Shown here: positions 43,344 to 52,447 of the stretch, piece after piece
How positions within the stretch are numbered: the first letter of the stretch is position 1
Layout: each line of letters starts with the position of its first letter
NCBI RefSeq assembly: GCF_000735135.1
Contig: NZ_JPLZ01000003.1
Location: 175,778-239,777, forward strand
Reading direction: 5' to 3'
From: Chryseobacterium sp. FH1
GTDB taxonomy: Bacteria > Bacteroidota > Bacteroidia > Flavobacteriales > Weeksellaceae
Length of the DNA: 64,000 bases
Made by a program: the position numbers and the translations under genes
The notes under the pieces: model-generated
Seen by the model: the letters and a program-made list of their open reading frames with translations, nothing else
Database searches by the model: none
Told to the model about the DNA's origin: nothing

Positions 43344-44540
43344 TTAGAAAATCAATAAATTAATATCGTGGTAAGGAAGATCGAATCTGTTGCAAATCAT
43401 CTGCTTCGTGTGACGTCCTTTGTACATATAAAGTGATTGCTTGATCTCGCTTTTGTGGATCAGCATATTCTCGAAACCACCTTCCTCGTCGTAACCTAAA
43501 AGATAACTTAAGAAGAAATTGCTGACTGCTTTTGTCGTCGTTCTCGGCATTTTTGAAGTCAAGTTGGGCAACCCGCAATGGATCACACCGTGTTTTACGA
43601 TGAATGGATTTTCGATCGTCGTCAATTCTGACGTCTCGATTACTTTTCCGTTATCGATGGTAATATCAATGATGACGCTTCCTTTTTTCATCTTCATCAC
43701 CATATCTTCTGTGACGATTGGCGACAAATTGAGTCTTGGCAATGCACCAATTACAACGTCGGCTCTTCGCAGTGCTTTCGTCAATTCTTTAGGATCGATG
43801 ATGGATGTCGGAACACGACTGTCAACCAAAGTGTGGAGTCTTCGCAGTTTGGAAAGAGAATTGTCAAAAACTTTAACACTTGCGCCAAGTCCAATTGCCG
43901 CCTTGGTTGCAAATTCGCCAACGATTCCGGCGCCTAAAATTACAACTTCTGCAGGACGAACACCTGTGATTCCGCCAAGCATCAATCCGTTTGACATTGC
44001 CAAAAGTTCCGATGAGTAAAGGATGGAAACAGTTCCAGCGATTTCGCCAATCAATCTCACAAGGGAAAGTTGTTTGTACTCATCCATGATGAATTCGAAA
44101 GCGATGGCGTTGACTTTTTTGCAAGCCAATTTCAAGAAATAATCCTTGTCTCGAAGGTTGATTTGCAATGCCGAAATGAGATAGGTCATTGGTCTTAGAA
44201 ACTCAATCTCCTCTTCTGTAGGTGGATTTATTTTGAGAACGAGATCTTGGGCAAATGCCACTTTCGGATCATTGGTGATTTCTGCACCTGCTTCGGAATA
44301 TAATAAATCTGAGTAATGTGAGCCAAGTCCAGTTCCACTTTCTATGATGACTTTATGGCCATTATTCACCAAAATCTGAACGGCGTCTGGGATGATGCAC
44401 GTTCTTTTTTCGTTCAGGCAGGTTTCTTTCGGGATTCCAATGCTGAATGTTTTTCCTTTTTTTACAACTTCGAGTTTCTCTTCCTTAGGAATCAAATCCT
44501 CTTCTGTGAAAGGCGTAAATATGGTAGATGTACTGCTCAT
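43344..44540 (-). CDS. ald: Alanine dehydrogenase
   Basis: The 398-residue protein has the Ald/PNT signatures: IGIPKETCLNEKRTCIIPDAV near residue 35, the Rossmann VVILGAGIVGEFATKAAIGLGASV near residue 205, and HCGLPNLTSKMPRTTTKA near residue 320. It deaminates L-alanine to pyruvate with NAD+ reversibly. An extension of about 30 residues precedes the domain compared with bacillus Ald. A -7 box TATCTTTG (44578-44571) lies 30 bases upstream. tsaE precedes it and a small membrane-protein gene follows. Plain NAD(P) transhydrogenase alpha is less likely given the single-gene context. Confidence 0.9.
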   Translation of the reverse strand: MSSTSTIFTPFTEEDLIPKEEKLEVVKKGKTFSIGIPKETCLNEKRTCIIPDAVQILVNNGHKVIIESGTGLGSHYSDLLYSEAGAEITNDPKVAFAQDLVLKINPPTEEEIEFLRPMTYLISALQINLRDKDYFLKLACKKVNAIAFEFIMDEYKQLSLVRLIGEIAGTVSILYSSELLAMSNGLMLGGITGVRPAEVVILGAGIVGEFATKAAIGLGASVKVFDNSLSKLRRLHTLVDSRVPTSIIDPKELTKALRRADVVIGALPRLNLSPIVTEDMVMKMKKGSVIIDITIDNGKVIETSELTTIENPFIVKHGVIHCGLPNLTSKMPRTTTKAVSNFFLSYLLGYDEEGGFENMLIHKSEIKQSLYMYKGRHTKQMICNRFDLPYHDINLLIF

Positions 44541-44570
44541 GAAAATGAATCGTTAATCAAAAATAAAGAA

Positions 44571-44578
44571 CAAAGATA
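44571..44578 (-). promoter_or_regulatory. -7 box TATCTTTG of ald
   Basis: Perfect TAnnTTTG on the minus strand, 30 bases before the ald ATG, between tsaE and ald. Confidence 0.5.
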
Positions 44579-44597
44579 AAACAATTTACGGTAAGGC

Positions 44598-45005
44598 TTA
44601 CTTAAAATCGATTTCACGACTGGATTCTGTATTTGTAATCGTCATTTCGTGAAAATCGTAAGCTTCTAGTTCGTCCATATAGATCTCCGGCCATTCGATT
44701 ATTGATAGAAAACAATTGTCCAAATATTCCTCGATCCCGAAGTCATAGGCTTCATCTACGGATTTCAATCGGTATAAATCAAAATGAAAAACTTTTCCTT
44801 TCGGCGTGTCATACTCATTTACAATAGAGTAGGTTGGCGATGAAACTTCGTCCTGGCTTCCCAATTCTTTAAGAAGCACTTGTGAAAAAGTCGTTTTTCC
44901 TGCGCCAAGATTTCCTTTTAATAATAGAATAGGGTGTTTAATCTCTGGAATGATTTGAGCAACAACGTCTTTCCATTCTTCAAGAGTAGTGATAGAGAAT
45001 TTCAT
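44598..45005 (-). CDS. tsaE: tRNA threonylcarbamoyladenosine biosynthesis ATPase TsaE
   Basis: I place the start at 45005 (MKFSITTLEEW); an upstream ATG would add five residues (MQKRK). The 135-residue protein has the P-loop GNLGAGKTTFSQ, switch-like SSPTYSIVNEY and IIEWPE, all diagnostic of TsaE. It drives the TsaB-TsaD-TsaE complex that installs t6A37 in ANN-decoding tRNAs. A -7 box TATTTTTG lies ten bases upstream (45023-45016). The ald gene follows on the same strand after 57 bases. Confidence 0.93.
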   Translation of the reverse strand: MKFSITTLEEWKDVVAQIIPEIKHPILLLKGNLGAGKTTFSQVLLKELGSQDEVSSPTYSIVNEYDTPKGKVFHFDLYRLKSVDEAYDFGIEEYLDNCFLSIIEWPEIYMDELEAYDFHEMTITNTESSREIDFK

Positions 45006-45158
45006 TTTTCTTTTTTGCAAAAATAATCTTTTTGGAAAATTATTGATGGATGTTTTTAATCAGAATTATTGAACATATTATTAACTTTACAGATTGAAAT
45101 TTTTATTAATATTAAATAGACAAAATTCTAAGTCTAATATTAAACATCTACGCAAAGA

Positions 45159-47084
45159 TTGATCACAAAAGAAACCATAGACCAAATTTTTTCGACCATC
45201 CGGGTTGAGGAGATTATCGGCGAATACGTTCAACTGAAAAGAGCTGGCTCCAACTTTAAGGGTCTGAGTCCTTTTCACGAGGAAAAATCACCGAGTTTTG
45301 TCGTTTCTCCGAGCAAGCAAATTTGGAAGGATTTCTCTACTGGGAAAGGGGGAACTGCGATTTCTTTCTTGATGGAAATCGAGAATTTTACTTATCCAGA
45401 AGCACTTCGGCACGCGGCGAAAAAGTACGGGATCGAGATCAAGGAAGATTTAAAAGAATATTCCGAAGAACAGATCCAGGCACAGACCGAGCGAGATATT
45501 CTGTACAAGATCCACGAGATCGCCAACGATTTTTTCCAAACTCAGCTTTGGGAATCTGAGGAAGGCCAGATGATTGCCTATTCTTACTTTAAAGAAAGAG
45601 AACTTAGGGATGATATTATTAAAAAATTCCAACTCGGCTATTCTCCAGAAAAGAAAAATGCTTTCACTGAATTTGCGCTCGATAAGGCTTATTCCAAAGA
45701 AATCTTAGAAAAATCAGGACTTTCCATATTTCCCGAAAACACACCTTCTGGAATTGATAGATTCCGTGATCGCGTGGTTTTTCCAATCCACAGTTTCTCA
45801 GGAAGAGTTCTAGGTTTTGGCGCGAGGATTCTCAAGAATAATGTCAAAACGGCAAAATATCTCAATTCGCCAGAAACCGAGATCTACCATAAATCAAACG
45901 TTCTTTATGGCTTAAATCAAGGCAAGCAAGCTATCTCCAGAAAGAATCTCTGTCTTTTGGTGGAAGGTTATATGGACGTTGTTTCGCTTCATCAATCTGG
46001 AATTGAAAACGTGGTGGCAAGTTCCGGAACGTCTTTGACAACGGAGCAAATTAAACTAATAAAACGCCTCACCGAAAACGTCACAATTCTTTTCGATGGT
46101 GATAATGCAGGAATAAAAGCCAGCTTCCGAAGCATCGATATGTTGCTTTCGGAAGGAATGAATATCCGCGTTTTGCTTTTTCCAGACGGCGATGATCCAG
46201 ATTCTTTCGCAAGAAAACATCCACAAGATTATGTTGAGAATTTCATCGACAAAGAAGCGAAAGATTTCATCGATTTTAAGGCTGAGATCCTTCTCAAAGA
46301 AGCCAATGATGATCCTATCAAAAAAGCAGAAGCCATTCGTGACATCGTCAAGTCGGTGGCTTTTGTGAAAAATGATTTGAAGCGTGAGGTTTATCTGAAG
46401 GAAGTTTCAAATAAATTTGGTCTCAGCGAGCAAAGTTTGTTCAATGAACTTCAAATCCATAAAAATTCTGCCGAGCAGGAGAGAAAGCCTTCATCGTTTC
46501 AGGAAAAACAGGCGCCTCAGAAGTTAGAAGTCGTTCAGGAAGTTTCAGAAACCATCAATCCGCTTTTGATGCTCGAGGAAAAGTTGGTGGATCTGATGTT
46601 GAAATATGGTGACCTCGTCCTCAACAGAAAAGACCACGAAGGCAACGAATATCAGATCACGGTCATCGAGGAAATTCTCAATCATCTCGAGGAAGACGAA
46701 TGTGAAATTCAACTCAACATCAATCAAAAGATAATTTCCGAGATCAAAGAAGGAATTGAAAAAAAGGAATTGCGTTCGGGCAAGTTCTTCTTCAATTTTA
46801 TGGACGAGGAAGTTTCCGGCAAATTGGCAAATGCGCTTATCGATAATTATCAGACCAGCAATTGGAATCAATACAATATCTATTTCAGCTCCGAGGAAGA
46901 GGTGCTTCCAAAAATGGTTTCAGACATCGTTTTGAGACACAAAAGAGAATATGTAGTGAAGATCATCAATGACCTCAAACATTCTCTTAATACAGAGGAA
47001 GATGGAACGCCGATCTACCAACAAATTATCCTTCTGACTCAACTGAAGAACAATTTAGACAAAGAATTATTTCGTATTTTGTGA
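45159..47084 (+). CDS. dnaG: DNA primase with degenerate zinc-binding motif
   Basis: The protein starts with TTG (MITKETIDQIFSTIRVEEII), the only start fitting the family N-terminus. The usual zinc ligands C-x2-H-x17-C-x2-C are mostly gone: GLSPFH has Ser37 for Cys (His40 kept), and KDFSTGKGG has Asp58 and Thr61 for the other two Cys. The catalytic TOPRIM core is intact (LVEGYMDVVSLHQ and LFDGDNAGIKA), and a C-terminal DnaB-interaction domain follows. At 641 residues the length is normal. I believe this loss is shared by Flavobacteriia, so it is a lineage trait rather than damage. It synthesises RNA primers at the replication fork. Confidence 0.93.
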   Translation: MITKETIDQIFSTIRVEEIIGEYVQLKRAGSNFKGLSPFHEEKSPSFVVSPSKQIWKDFSTGKGGTAISFLMEIENFTYPEALRHAAKKYGIEIKEDLKEYSEEQIQAQTERDILYKIHEIANDFFQTQLWESEEGQMIAYSYFKERELRDDIIKKFQLGYSPEKKNAFTEFALDKAYSKEILEKSGLSIFPENTPSGIDRFRDRVVFPIHSFSGRVLGFGARILKNNVKTAKYLNSPETEIYHKSNVLYGLNQGKQAISRKNLCLLVEGYMDVVSLHQSGIENVVASSGTSLTTEQIKLIKRLTENVTILFDGDNAGIKASFRSIDMLLSEGMNIRVLLFPDGDDPDSFARKHPQDYVENFIDKEAKDFIDFKAEILLKEANDDPIKKAEAIRDIVKSVAFVKNDLKREVYLKEVSNKFGLSEQSLFNELQIHKNSAEQERKPSSFQEKQAPQKLEVVQEVSETINPLLMLEEKLVDLMLKYGDLVLNRKDHEGNEYQITVIEEILNHLEEDECEIQLNINQKIISEIKEGIEKKELRSGKFFFNFMDEEVSGKLANALIDNYQTSNWNQYNIYFSSEEEVLPKMVSDIVLRHKREYVVKIINDLKHSLNTEEDGTPIYQQIILLTQLKNNLDKELFRIL

Positions 47085-47159
47085 CAGAAAGTCCTACTTT
47101 AGCAAAGGAATAGAAATTGCAAACTCATTAAAAGATTATTAAAAACAACCACAGATAAT

Positions 47160-47837
47160 ATGGACATTAAAAAAGAATTCAGAGATTTCTCAGTAAAACA
47201 TTTGGGAAACAACGGTCTGGTTACAGATCAATATATGGGAATGTTTAACCCGACCAACCTCACGCCTTACATTATGGAGGAGCGTAGGATGAACGTTGCA
47301 CAGATGGACGTTTTCTCCCGATTGATGATGGATAGGATCATTTTCCTGGGAACAGGCATCGACGATCAGGTTGCGAACATCGTGACGGCACAGTTGCTTT
47401 TCTTGGAAAGTTCTGACTCGGCGAAAGATATTCAGATCTACATCAATTCCCCTGGTGGAAGCGTTTACGCAGGATTAGGGATTTATGATACGATGCAGAT
47501 CATCAAGCCAAACGTAGCAACAATTTGTACAGGGATCGCAGCATCAATGGGTGCAGTGCTTTTGGTAGCAGGTGAAAAAGGAAAACGTTCCGCCTTGAAA
47601 CATTCTAGAGTGATGATCCACCAGCCAAGTGGTGGCGCACAAGGTGTAGCTTCCGATATGGAGATCAACCTGAGAGAGATGTTGAAGTTGAAAAAAGAAC
47701 TTTATGACATCATTTCCGACCACTCCGGACAAACTTACGAATGGGTAGAGAAAGCGTCTGACAGAGATTACTGGATGACCTCTACCGAAGCTAAAGAGTA
47801 CGGAATGGTAGACGAAGTTTTGGAAAGAAAACCTTAA
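47160..47837 (+). CDS. clpP: ATP-dependent Clp protease proteolytic subunit
   Basis: The 225-residue serine peptidase has catalytic Ser129 in GIAASMGAVLL and His154 in VMIHQPSGG; the Asp lies in the following DHSGQTYE region. It forms the double-heptamer chamber fed by ClpX or ClpA/C. The N-terminal extension of about 20 residues before MVPTVIEQ-like sequence (here LTPYIMEERRMNV) is usual in Bacteroidota. It stands 75 bases after dnaG and has a terminator at 47861-47890. Confidence 0.95.
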   Translation: MDIKKEFRDFSVKHLGNNGLVTDQYMGMFNPTNLTPYIMEERRMNVAQMDVFSRLMMDRIIFLGTGIDDQVANIVTAQLLFLESSDSAKDIQIYINSPGGSVYAGLGIYDTMQIIKPNVATICTGIAASMGAVLLVAGEKGKRSALKHSRVMIHQPSGGAQGVASDMEINLREMLKLKKELYDIISDHSGQTYEWVEKASDRDYWMTSTEAKEYGMVDEVLERKP

Positions 47838-47860
47838 TATATCAAATATTAAAACTATAA

Positions 47861-47890
47861 AACCTGATTCAATTTGAGTCAGGTTTTTTT
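47861..47890 (+). terminator. Terminator of clpP
   Basis: Arms AACCTGATTC / GAGTCAGGTT (one G-U pair) with a five-base loop, followed by a run of T. Confidence 0.88.
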
Positions 47891-48062
47891 GCATTTATAT
47901 TTCAACTCGTTCAAGGCGATTTACATATTTGAATTGCTGTAATTCAAGGCTTTAAATCAGACTTTAATAATTGTTAAAGCAAAATAGTGAAAAATCTAAT
48001 GATTTACCAACGTAAACCATTTAAAATTCAACAATTTCTCAAAGAAAATTAACAAAAAATTT

Positions 48063-48070
48063 TATATTTG
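48063..48070 (+). promoter_or_regulatory. -7 box TATATTTG four bases before the nuclease start codon
   Basis: TATATTTG, then CTAA, then ATG 48075. No other -7 box is evident in the preceding 100 bases, so a leaderless mRNA is likely. Confidence 0.5.
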
Positions 48071-48074
48071 CTAA

Positions 48075-48680
48075 ATGGATTATAAAAAATTAATCATACG
48101 AGGAATCTCCTACAGCCAAACCCAATCGGGAGCCTATGCGCTGTTGCTGGAACATGAAGAAACATCAGTCAAACTGCCTGTTGTTATTGGGAATTTTGAA
48201 GCTCAATCCATTTCTTTGGGATTAGAAAAAGACATCAATCCACCTCGTCCTTTGACACACGATTTGTTCACTCAGTTTGTGAAAAATACCAACTTTAAAA
48301 TCGAATCTGTCATCATCTACCAAATAAAAGATGGCGTTTTCTTTTCAAATATCAATTTTAAGAATCCTTTATCGGACGAAGAACTCATATTGGATGCCAG
48401 AACTTCTGACGCCGTTGCAATGGCTGTTCGTTTTGATGCACCGATTTTCACTACTTCCGACGTTCTCAATGAAGCCGGAATTCTTTTGGAACTCGATGAA
48501 ACACCGAAAGTAGGAGATGAAGAATCGGATTCGGACGATGTTTCAGATTTCAATGATTTGTCCGGAGTTTCTGCGGAGGAGTTGAATCAATTATTAGCAG
48601 ATGCTGTGAAAGAAGAAGATTTTGATACAGCGCTCAGGTTGCAGGAGGAAATTAAAAGAAGAAACAAAAAAATCGACTAA
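48075..48680 (+). CDS. Bifunctional nuclease-family protein (DUF151) with UVR motif
   Basis: This 201-residue protein has the DUF151/BFN domain: LIIRGISYSQTQSGAYALLLEHEE at the N-terminus, VKLPVVIGNFEAQSI, and LDARTSDAVAMAVRFDAPIF near residue 105. A UvrB/UvrC-type helical hairpin (LNQLLADAVKEEDFDTALRLQEEIKRR) closes the C-terminus. Plant BFN1-type members have RNase and DNase activity; the bacterial role is unclear. The nucleoside permease gene follows after 27 bases, so the pair probably forms an operon linking nucleic-acid breakdown with uptake (inference). Confidence 0.85.
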   Translation: MDYKKLIIRGISYSQTQSGAYALLLEHEETSVKLPVVIGNFEAQSISLGLEKDINPPRPLTHDLFTQFVKNTNFKIESVIIYQIKDGVFFSNINFKNPLSDEELILDARTSDAVAMAVRFDAPIFTTSDVLNEAGILLELDETPKVGDEESDSDDVSDFNDLSGVSAEELNQLLADAVKEEDFDTALRLQEEIKRRNKKID

Positions 48681-48707
48681 CCAGTACTAATATCATTTTT
48701 AAATATA

Positions 48708-50030
48708 ATGAGTCTAAAATTACGATTGACCATACTTAGTTTTCTGCAATTTTTTGTGTGGGGAGCTTGGCTTACAACTTTAGGAACTTACGGTTTTGCA
48801 TATAAACAATGGAGTGGTGCTGAGTTTGGGGCTGTTTTTTCTACCTTAGGTATTGCTTCTATTTTTATGCCTGCCTTGATGGGAATTGTGGCTGACAAAT
48901 GGATCAACGCAGAAAAGTTGTACGGGAGTCTTCATATTCTTTATGGTATTACGCTTTTTATGTTGGCAAAAACCAATGATCCCACCACATTTTTTTGGAT
49001 TTTGCTAGTTGGAATGTGCTTTTACATGCCAACGCTTTCTTTGTCCAATTCGATCTCATATAAATTATTAAAAGACAGCAAATACGATGTTGTAAAGGTT
49101 TTTCCACCGATACGAGTTTGGGGAACCATTGGATTTATCGTAGCAATGTGGGTCACCAATATCTTCAGTGATGAGCAGTCTTTTTCTGAATTTGGAAAAA
49201 ATATAGGAATCAATATTGCGGATTTTTTCGGTAATTCATTGAATGCCAATCAGTTTTATTTTGCCGGAATTATAGCCGTTCTTCTAGGAGTGTTCGCTTT
49301 CTTCCTTCCAAAATGTCCGCCTCCAAGATTGATTAGCAAAGATGCAACGCTATCTCAGAAATTAGGATTGGATGCTTTCAAACTTTTTGGTGAGAGAAAA
49401 ATGGCAATGTTTTTCGTCTTTTCTATGTTTTTGGGCGCTGCATTGCAACTTACAAATATGTATGGTGATACTTTTCTAAAAGATTTTGGAAATGTAGAAG
49501 CTTTCAAAAATTCTGCAGTTGTACAATATTCCACAATCATAATTTCAATTTCTCAAATTTCGGAAACGCTTTTCATCCTCGCTATTCCATTTTTTCTCTA
49601 CAAGTTCGGCATAAAAAAAGTGATGCTTATAAGTATGATAGCTTGGGTTTTAAGATTTGGATTCTTTTCATTTGGAGCTCCTGAAGGATTTGGATTGGTC
49701 TTGATCATTTTATCAAATATCATTTACGGAATGGCTTTCGATTTTTTCAATATATCTGGTTCTTTGTTTGTGGAGACAACTACGGATAGCAAAATTCGAT
49801 CTTCTGCACAAGGTGTTTTTATGATGATGACCAATGGTTTTGGAGCCATATTGGGAAGTTCTATTAGCGGTTGGCTTATCACAAATTATTTTACATCATC
49901 CATTGGTGAGAAAATGTGGTCGGATATTTGGTTTTATTTTGCAGCTTATGCATTAGTGATCGCCATTCTTTTCGGATTGTTTTTCAGACACAAACATTCT
50001 GTCGCAGACGTTGAAAAAATCACTCACTAG
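48708..50030 (+). CDS. Nucleoside:H+ symporter, NupG/XapB (NHS) family
   Basis: The 440-residue MFS protein has twelve predicted helices. The N-terminal motif LRLTILSFLQFFVWGAWLTTLGTY and the motif ISKDATLSQKLGLDAFKLFGERKMAMFF in the central loop are characteristic of the nucleoside permease NupG family of Bacteroidota. It imports purine and pyrimidine nucleosides with protons. It follows the bifunctional-nuclease gene by 27 bases. Confidence 0.88.
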   Translation: MSLKLRLTILSFLQFFVWGAWLTTLGTYGFAYKQWSGAEFGAVFSTLGIASIFMPALMGIVADKWINAEKLYGSLHILYGITLFMLAKTNDPTTFFWILLVGMCFYMPTLSLSNSISYKLLKDSKYDVVKVFPPIRVWGTIGFIVAMWVTNIFSDEQSFSEFGKNIGINIADFFGNSLNANQFYFAGIIAVLLGVFAFFLPKCPPPRLISKDATLSQKLGLDAFKLFGERKMAMFFVFSMFLGAALQLTNMYGDTFLKDFGNVEAFKNSAVVQYSTIIISISQISETLFILAIPFFLYKFGIKKVMLISMIAWVLRFGFFSFGAPEGFGLVLIILSNIIYGMAFDFFNISGSLFVETTTDSKIRSSAQGVFMMMTNGFGAILGSSISGWLITNYFTSSIGEKMWSDIWFYFAAYALVIAILFGLFFRHKHSVADVEKITH

Positions 50031-50087
50031 TAATCTACACTAAAATCGTGGCATATTTTTATATGTACTACAGAAAAGTATAATTTT

Positions 50088-50654
50088 ATGAAAAAAGTAT
50101 TCACCAATCTATTTTTGGTTTCAGCATTTTTAATGGCTGGCAATGTTGTGACAAGTTGCGACAAGGTAGATGATTTAATAGACGACATCTCTGTTCCTGT
50201 ACCATTTACAATTAAAACGGATTTTGATACACAGTTTCCTTTTGCTACTGTAAATACTACAGATTTGGTTCCTTATCCGGAAATCCCAGTTAATATTGAT
50301 GTAGATGCGAAAATTAAAGAGCAATATTCATCATTGTCTATCAATAATTTGAAAGCAGCAAAATTGGAGAGTTTCAGTATTGAGGCTCTCGAAGGCAATG
50401 CAATCCCTTTGGATGCGATCAAGGATGCTGAAGTTTACATGAGGGCACCAAATCTACCGGACGTTTTAATTGGGAGTATTACAAATAATACAAATGCGAC
50501 CAAAATTAATTTCACACCTACTAATGAAGATTTGATCAATCATTTAAAATCGAAGCAGAACTCTTTCTTTCTCAAAATTAGAGGTTCGAAAGTCACTGCC
50601 GGAAATATGAAAATCAAAATTAGTACAGGCTTCAGAATAGAAGTTGGATTATAA
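50088..50654 (+). CDS. Lipoprotein of unknown function
   Basis: This 188-residue protein has a lipobox (NVVTSC, Cys at about residue 24) and a mature part rich in beta strands and Thr/Asn (VPVPFTIKTDFDTQFPFATV, SITNNTNATKINFTP). It has no aromatic-rich barrel strands and no catalytic motif. I do not recognise the family. It is monocistronic, followed by a hairpin terminator. Confidence 0.6.
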   Translation: MKKVFTNLFLVSAFLMAGNVVTSCDKVDDLIDDISVPVPFTIKTDFDTQFPFATVNTTDLVPYPEIPVNIDVDAKIKEQYSSLSINNLKAAKLESFSIEALEGNAIPLDAIKDAEVYMRAPNLPDVLIGSITNNTNATKINFTPTNEDLINHLKSKQNSFFLKIRGSKVTAGNMKIKISTGFRIEVGL

Positions 50655-50660
50655 GAGCTA

Positions 50661-50687
50661 AAGATGACCTAATGGTCATCTTTTTTT
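50661..50687. terminator. Terminator between convergent genes
   Basis: Arms AAGATGACC / GGTCATCTT with a TAAT loop and a following run of T. It overlaps the 3' end of the convergent gene at 50669. Confidence 0.88.
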
Positions 50688-50998
50688 GTGAATTGATCCG
50701 GATTCTGTGAGCTTTCGTCAGACACCAATAGGTGAATGATGAGCCCAACGATCACCAGACCATTTGTTGTCGTCCACAGAGTATGTGGGAGTGGCAAAGA
50801 ATAGAATGGATTATACAATAAAGTCAGAAATACAAAGATTTTGACGTCAAGATGATCGCGCCTTTGAAAGGCATCATAGGCCAATCTTCCAAATCCAGCA
50901 AACAGAAGGTAACCGCTTAGTCTGTAGAAAAAATAGGGCATTTTGAAAAAACACAGGAGGAGAATTCCTGCCAAGATTAATTTTAAAAGCTGAATCAT
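50669..50998 (-). CDS. Small integral membrane protein
   Basis: The 109-residue protein has three hydrophobic helices (LLKLILAGILLLCFFKM, IFVFLTLLYNPFYSLPL, GLVIVGLIIHLLVS) and a charged C-terminus (QNPDQFTKKDDH). It contains LPLPHTLWTTTN, which is shared by other small Bacteroidota membrane proteins I cannot name with confidence. Its 3' end lies inside the terminator hairpin of the convergent lipoprotein gene. Confidence 0.55.
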   Translation of the reverse strand: MIQLLKLILAGILLLCFFKMPYFFYRLSGYLLFAGFGRLAYDAFQRRDHLDVKIFVFLTLLYNPFYSLPLPHTLWTTTNGLVIVGLIIHLLVSDESSQNPDQFTKKDDH

Positions 50999-51078
50999 AA
51001 ATGGTGTGGTTGTTGTAAAAATAGTGAATAATCAATTATTCAAAACTATGACAGCGTTTTTTTTAACTATATTTTAAT

Positions 51079-52446
51079 ATGATGAAAAGATTAGAGCAAG
51101 TATTTCATAATCAAGGTGAATTTTTCAAAACAGGTAAAACACTTGATTTAGATTTTAGAAAAGCGCAGTTGAAGAAGTTGGAAAATATTCTTAAAGCTAG
51201 TGAGAACCTTCTGTACGAAGCCATCTACAAAGATTTCCGAAAGTCAGAGTTTGAAACTTACACGACAGAATTATCTTTTATTTATAATGAAATCAAGTTC
51301 TATATCAAGAATTTGAAAAAGCTAAGCAAACCACAAAAAGTAAAGACCAACCTTTCAAATTTTCCAGGAAGCAGCTATATCTACAAAGATCCGTACGGTA
51401 AATCTTTGGTAATTGGCGCGTGGAATTATCCATATCAGTTGAGTCTTTTGCCAGTTGTTTGCGCAATTGCCTCAGGAAATGTCTGTATTTTGAAGCCAAG
51501 CGAAATGGCGGAAAATACGTCTGAAATTATGGCAAAGCTCATCAATGAAAATTTTCCTGAGAATTATCTCTATGTTTCTGAGGGCGGAGTAGAAGTAACT
51601 TCGGAATTGCTTGAACTTAATTTTGATAAGATATTTTTCACGGGAAGTCCCAAAATTGGAAAAATTGTTTACGAAGCCACTGCAAAAAATCTAACGCCGG
51701 TTACTCTGGAATTAGGTGGAAAAAGTCCTGTGATTGTTTCTGATAATTCTAATTTGGATGTTGCTGCAAAAAGAATAGTTTGGGGAAAATTCCTGAATGC
51801 CGGACAAACTTGCATCGCACCCGATTTTGTTTTAGTTCATAGAAATGTAAGATCAAAATTCATAGATTGTTTAACAAAATATCTTGACCAATTTGATTAT
51901 CAGGAAAATGCAAGTCATTACACCAGTATTATCAATTCAAAGAATTTCCAAAGACTTGAAAAATTGATTGATGACGAAAAAGTAATCTACGGAAATCATA
52001 AAAATCCTGATACCAATTTTCTTTCGCCAACGGTTTTGGATAATGTTTCGTGGGATGATGATGTGATGCAGGAAGAAATCTTTGGTCCAATATTACCGAT
52101 TTTGACATATGAAAATTTTCAGCAAACGATTGACGATTTGAAGTCGAAAGAGAAACCCTTGTCGGCTTATTTATTTTCTGATGAAGAAGATGAAAAGTCT
52201 TACTTTCTCAATCATTTTTCATTCGGAGGTGGTTGTATTAATGATGTTTTGATGCACATTGGAAACGGAAATTTACCTTTTGGAGGCGTTGGAAATAGTG
52301 GAATAGGTAATTATCACGGGAAATTTGGTTTTGATGCTTTCGTTCATCAAAAAGCAATTTTGAAGAGAAAAACTTGGGGTGAACCAAACCTGAAATATCC
52401 GCCGTACAGCGATAAAAAAATATCTTTCCTAAAAAGATTTCTTTAA
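51079..52446 (+). CDS. Aldehyde dehydrogenase, class 3-like
   Basis: This 455-residue enzyme (ATG 51079 or 51082) has the ALDH signatures: GNVCILKPSEMAENTS for NAD binding, FFTGSPKIGKIVYEATAKN, the general base Glu in LELGGKSPV, and the nucleophile Cys in NAGQTCIAPDF. The length and absence of an N-terminal extension fit class 3 / coniferyl-aldehyde-type enzymes, which oxidise fatty and aromatic aldehydes. A near-match -7 box TATATTTT ends three bases before the first ATG. It is convergent with the isochorismate synthase gene, one base apart. Confidence 0.9.
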   Translation: MMKRLEQVFHNQGEFFKTGKTLDLDFRKAQLKKLENILKASENLLYEAIYKDFRKSEFETYTTELSFIYNEIKFYIKNLKKLSKPQKVKTNLSNFPGSSYIYKDPYGKSLVIGAWNYPYQLSLLPVVCAIASGNVCILKPSEMAENTSEIMAKLINENFPENYLYVSEGGVEVTSELLELNFDKIFFTGSPKIGKIVYEATAKNLTPVTLELGGKSPVIVSDNSNLDVAAKRIVWGKFLNAGQTCIAPDFVLVHRNVRSKFIDCLTKYLDQFDYQENASHYTSIINSKNFQRLEKLIDDEKVIYGNHKNPDTNFLSPTVLDNVSWDDDVMQEEIFGPILPILTYENFQQTIDDLKSKEKPLSAYLFSDEEDEKSYFLNHFSFGGGCINDVLMHIGNGNLPFGGVGNSGIGNYHGKFGFDAFVHQKAILKRKTWGEPNLKYPPYSDKKISFLKRFL

Positions 52447-52447
52447 T

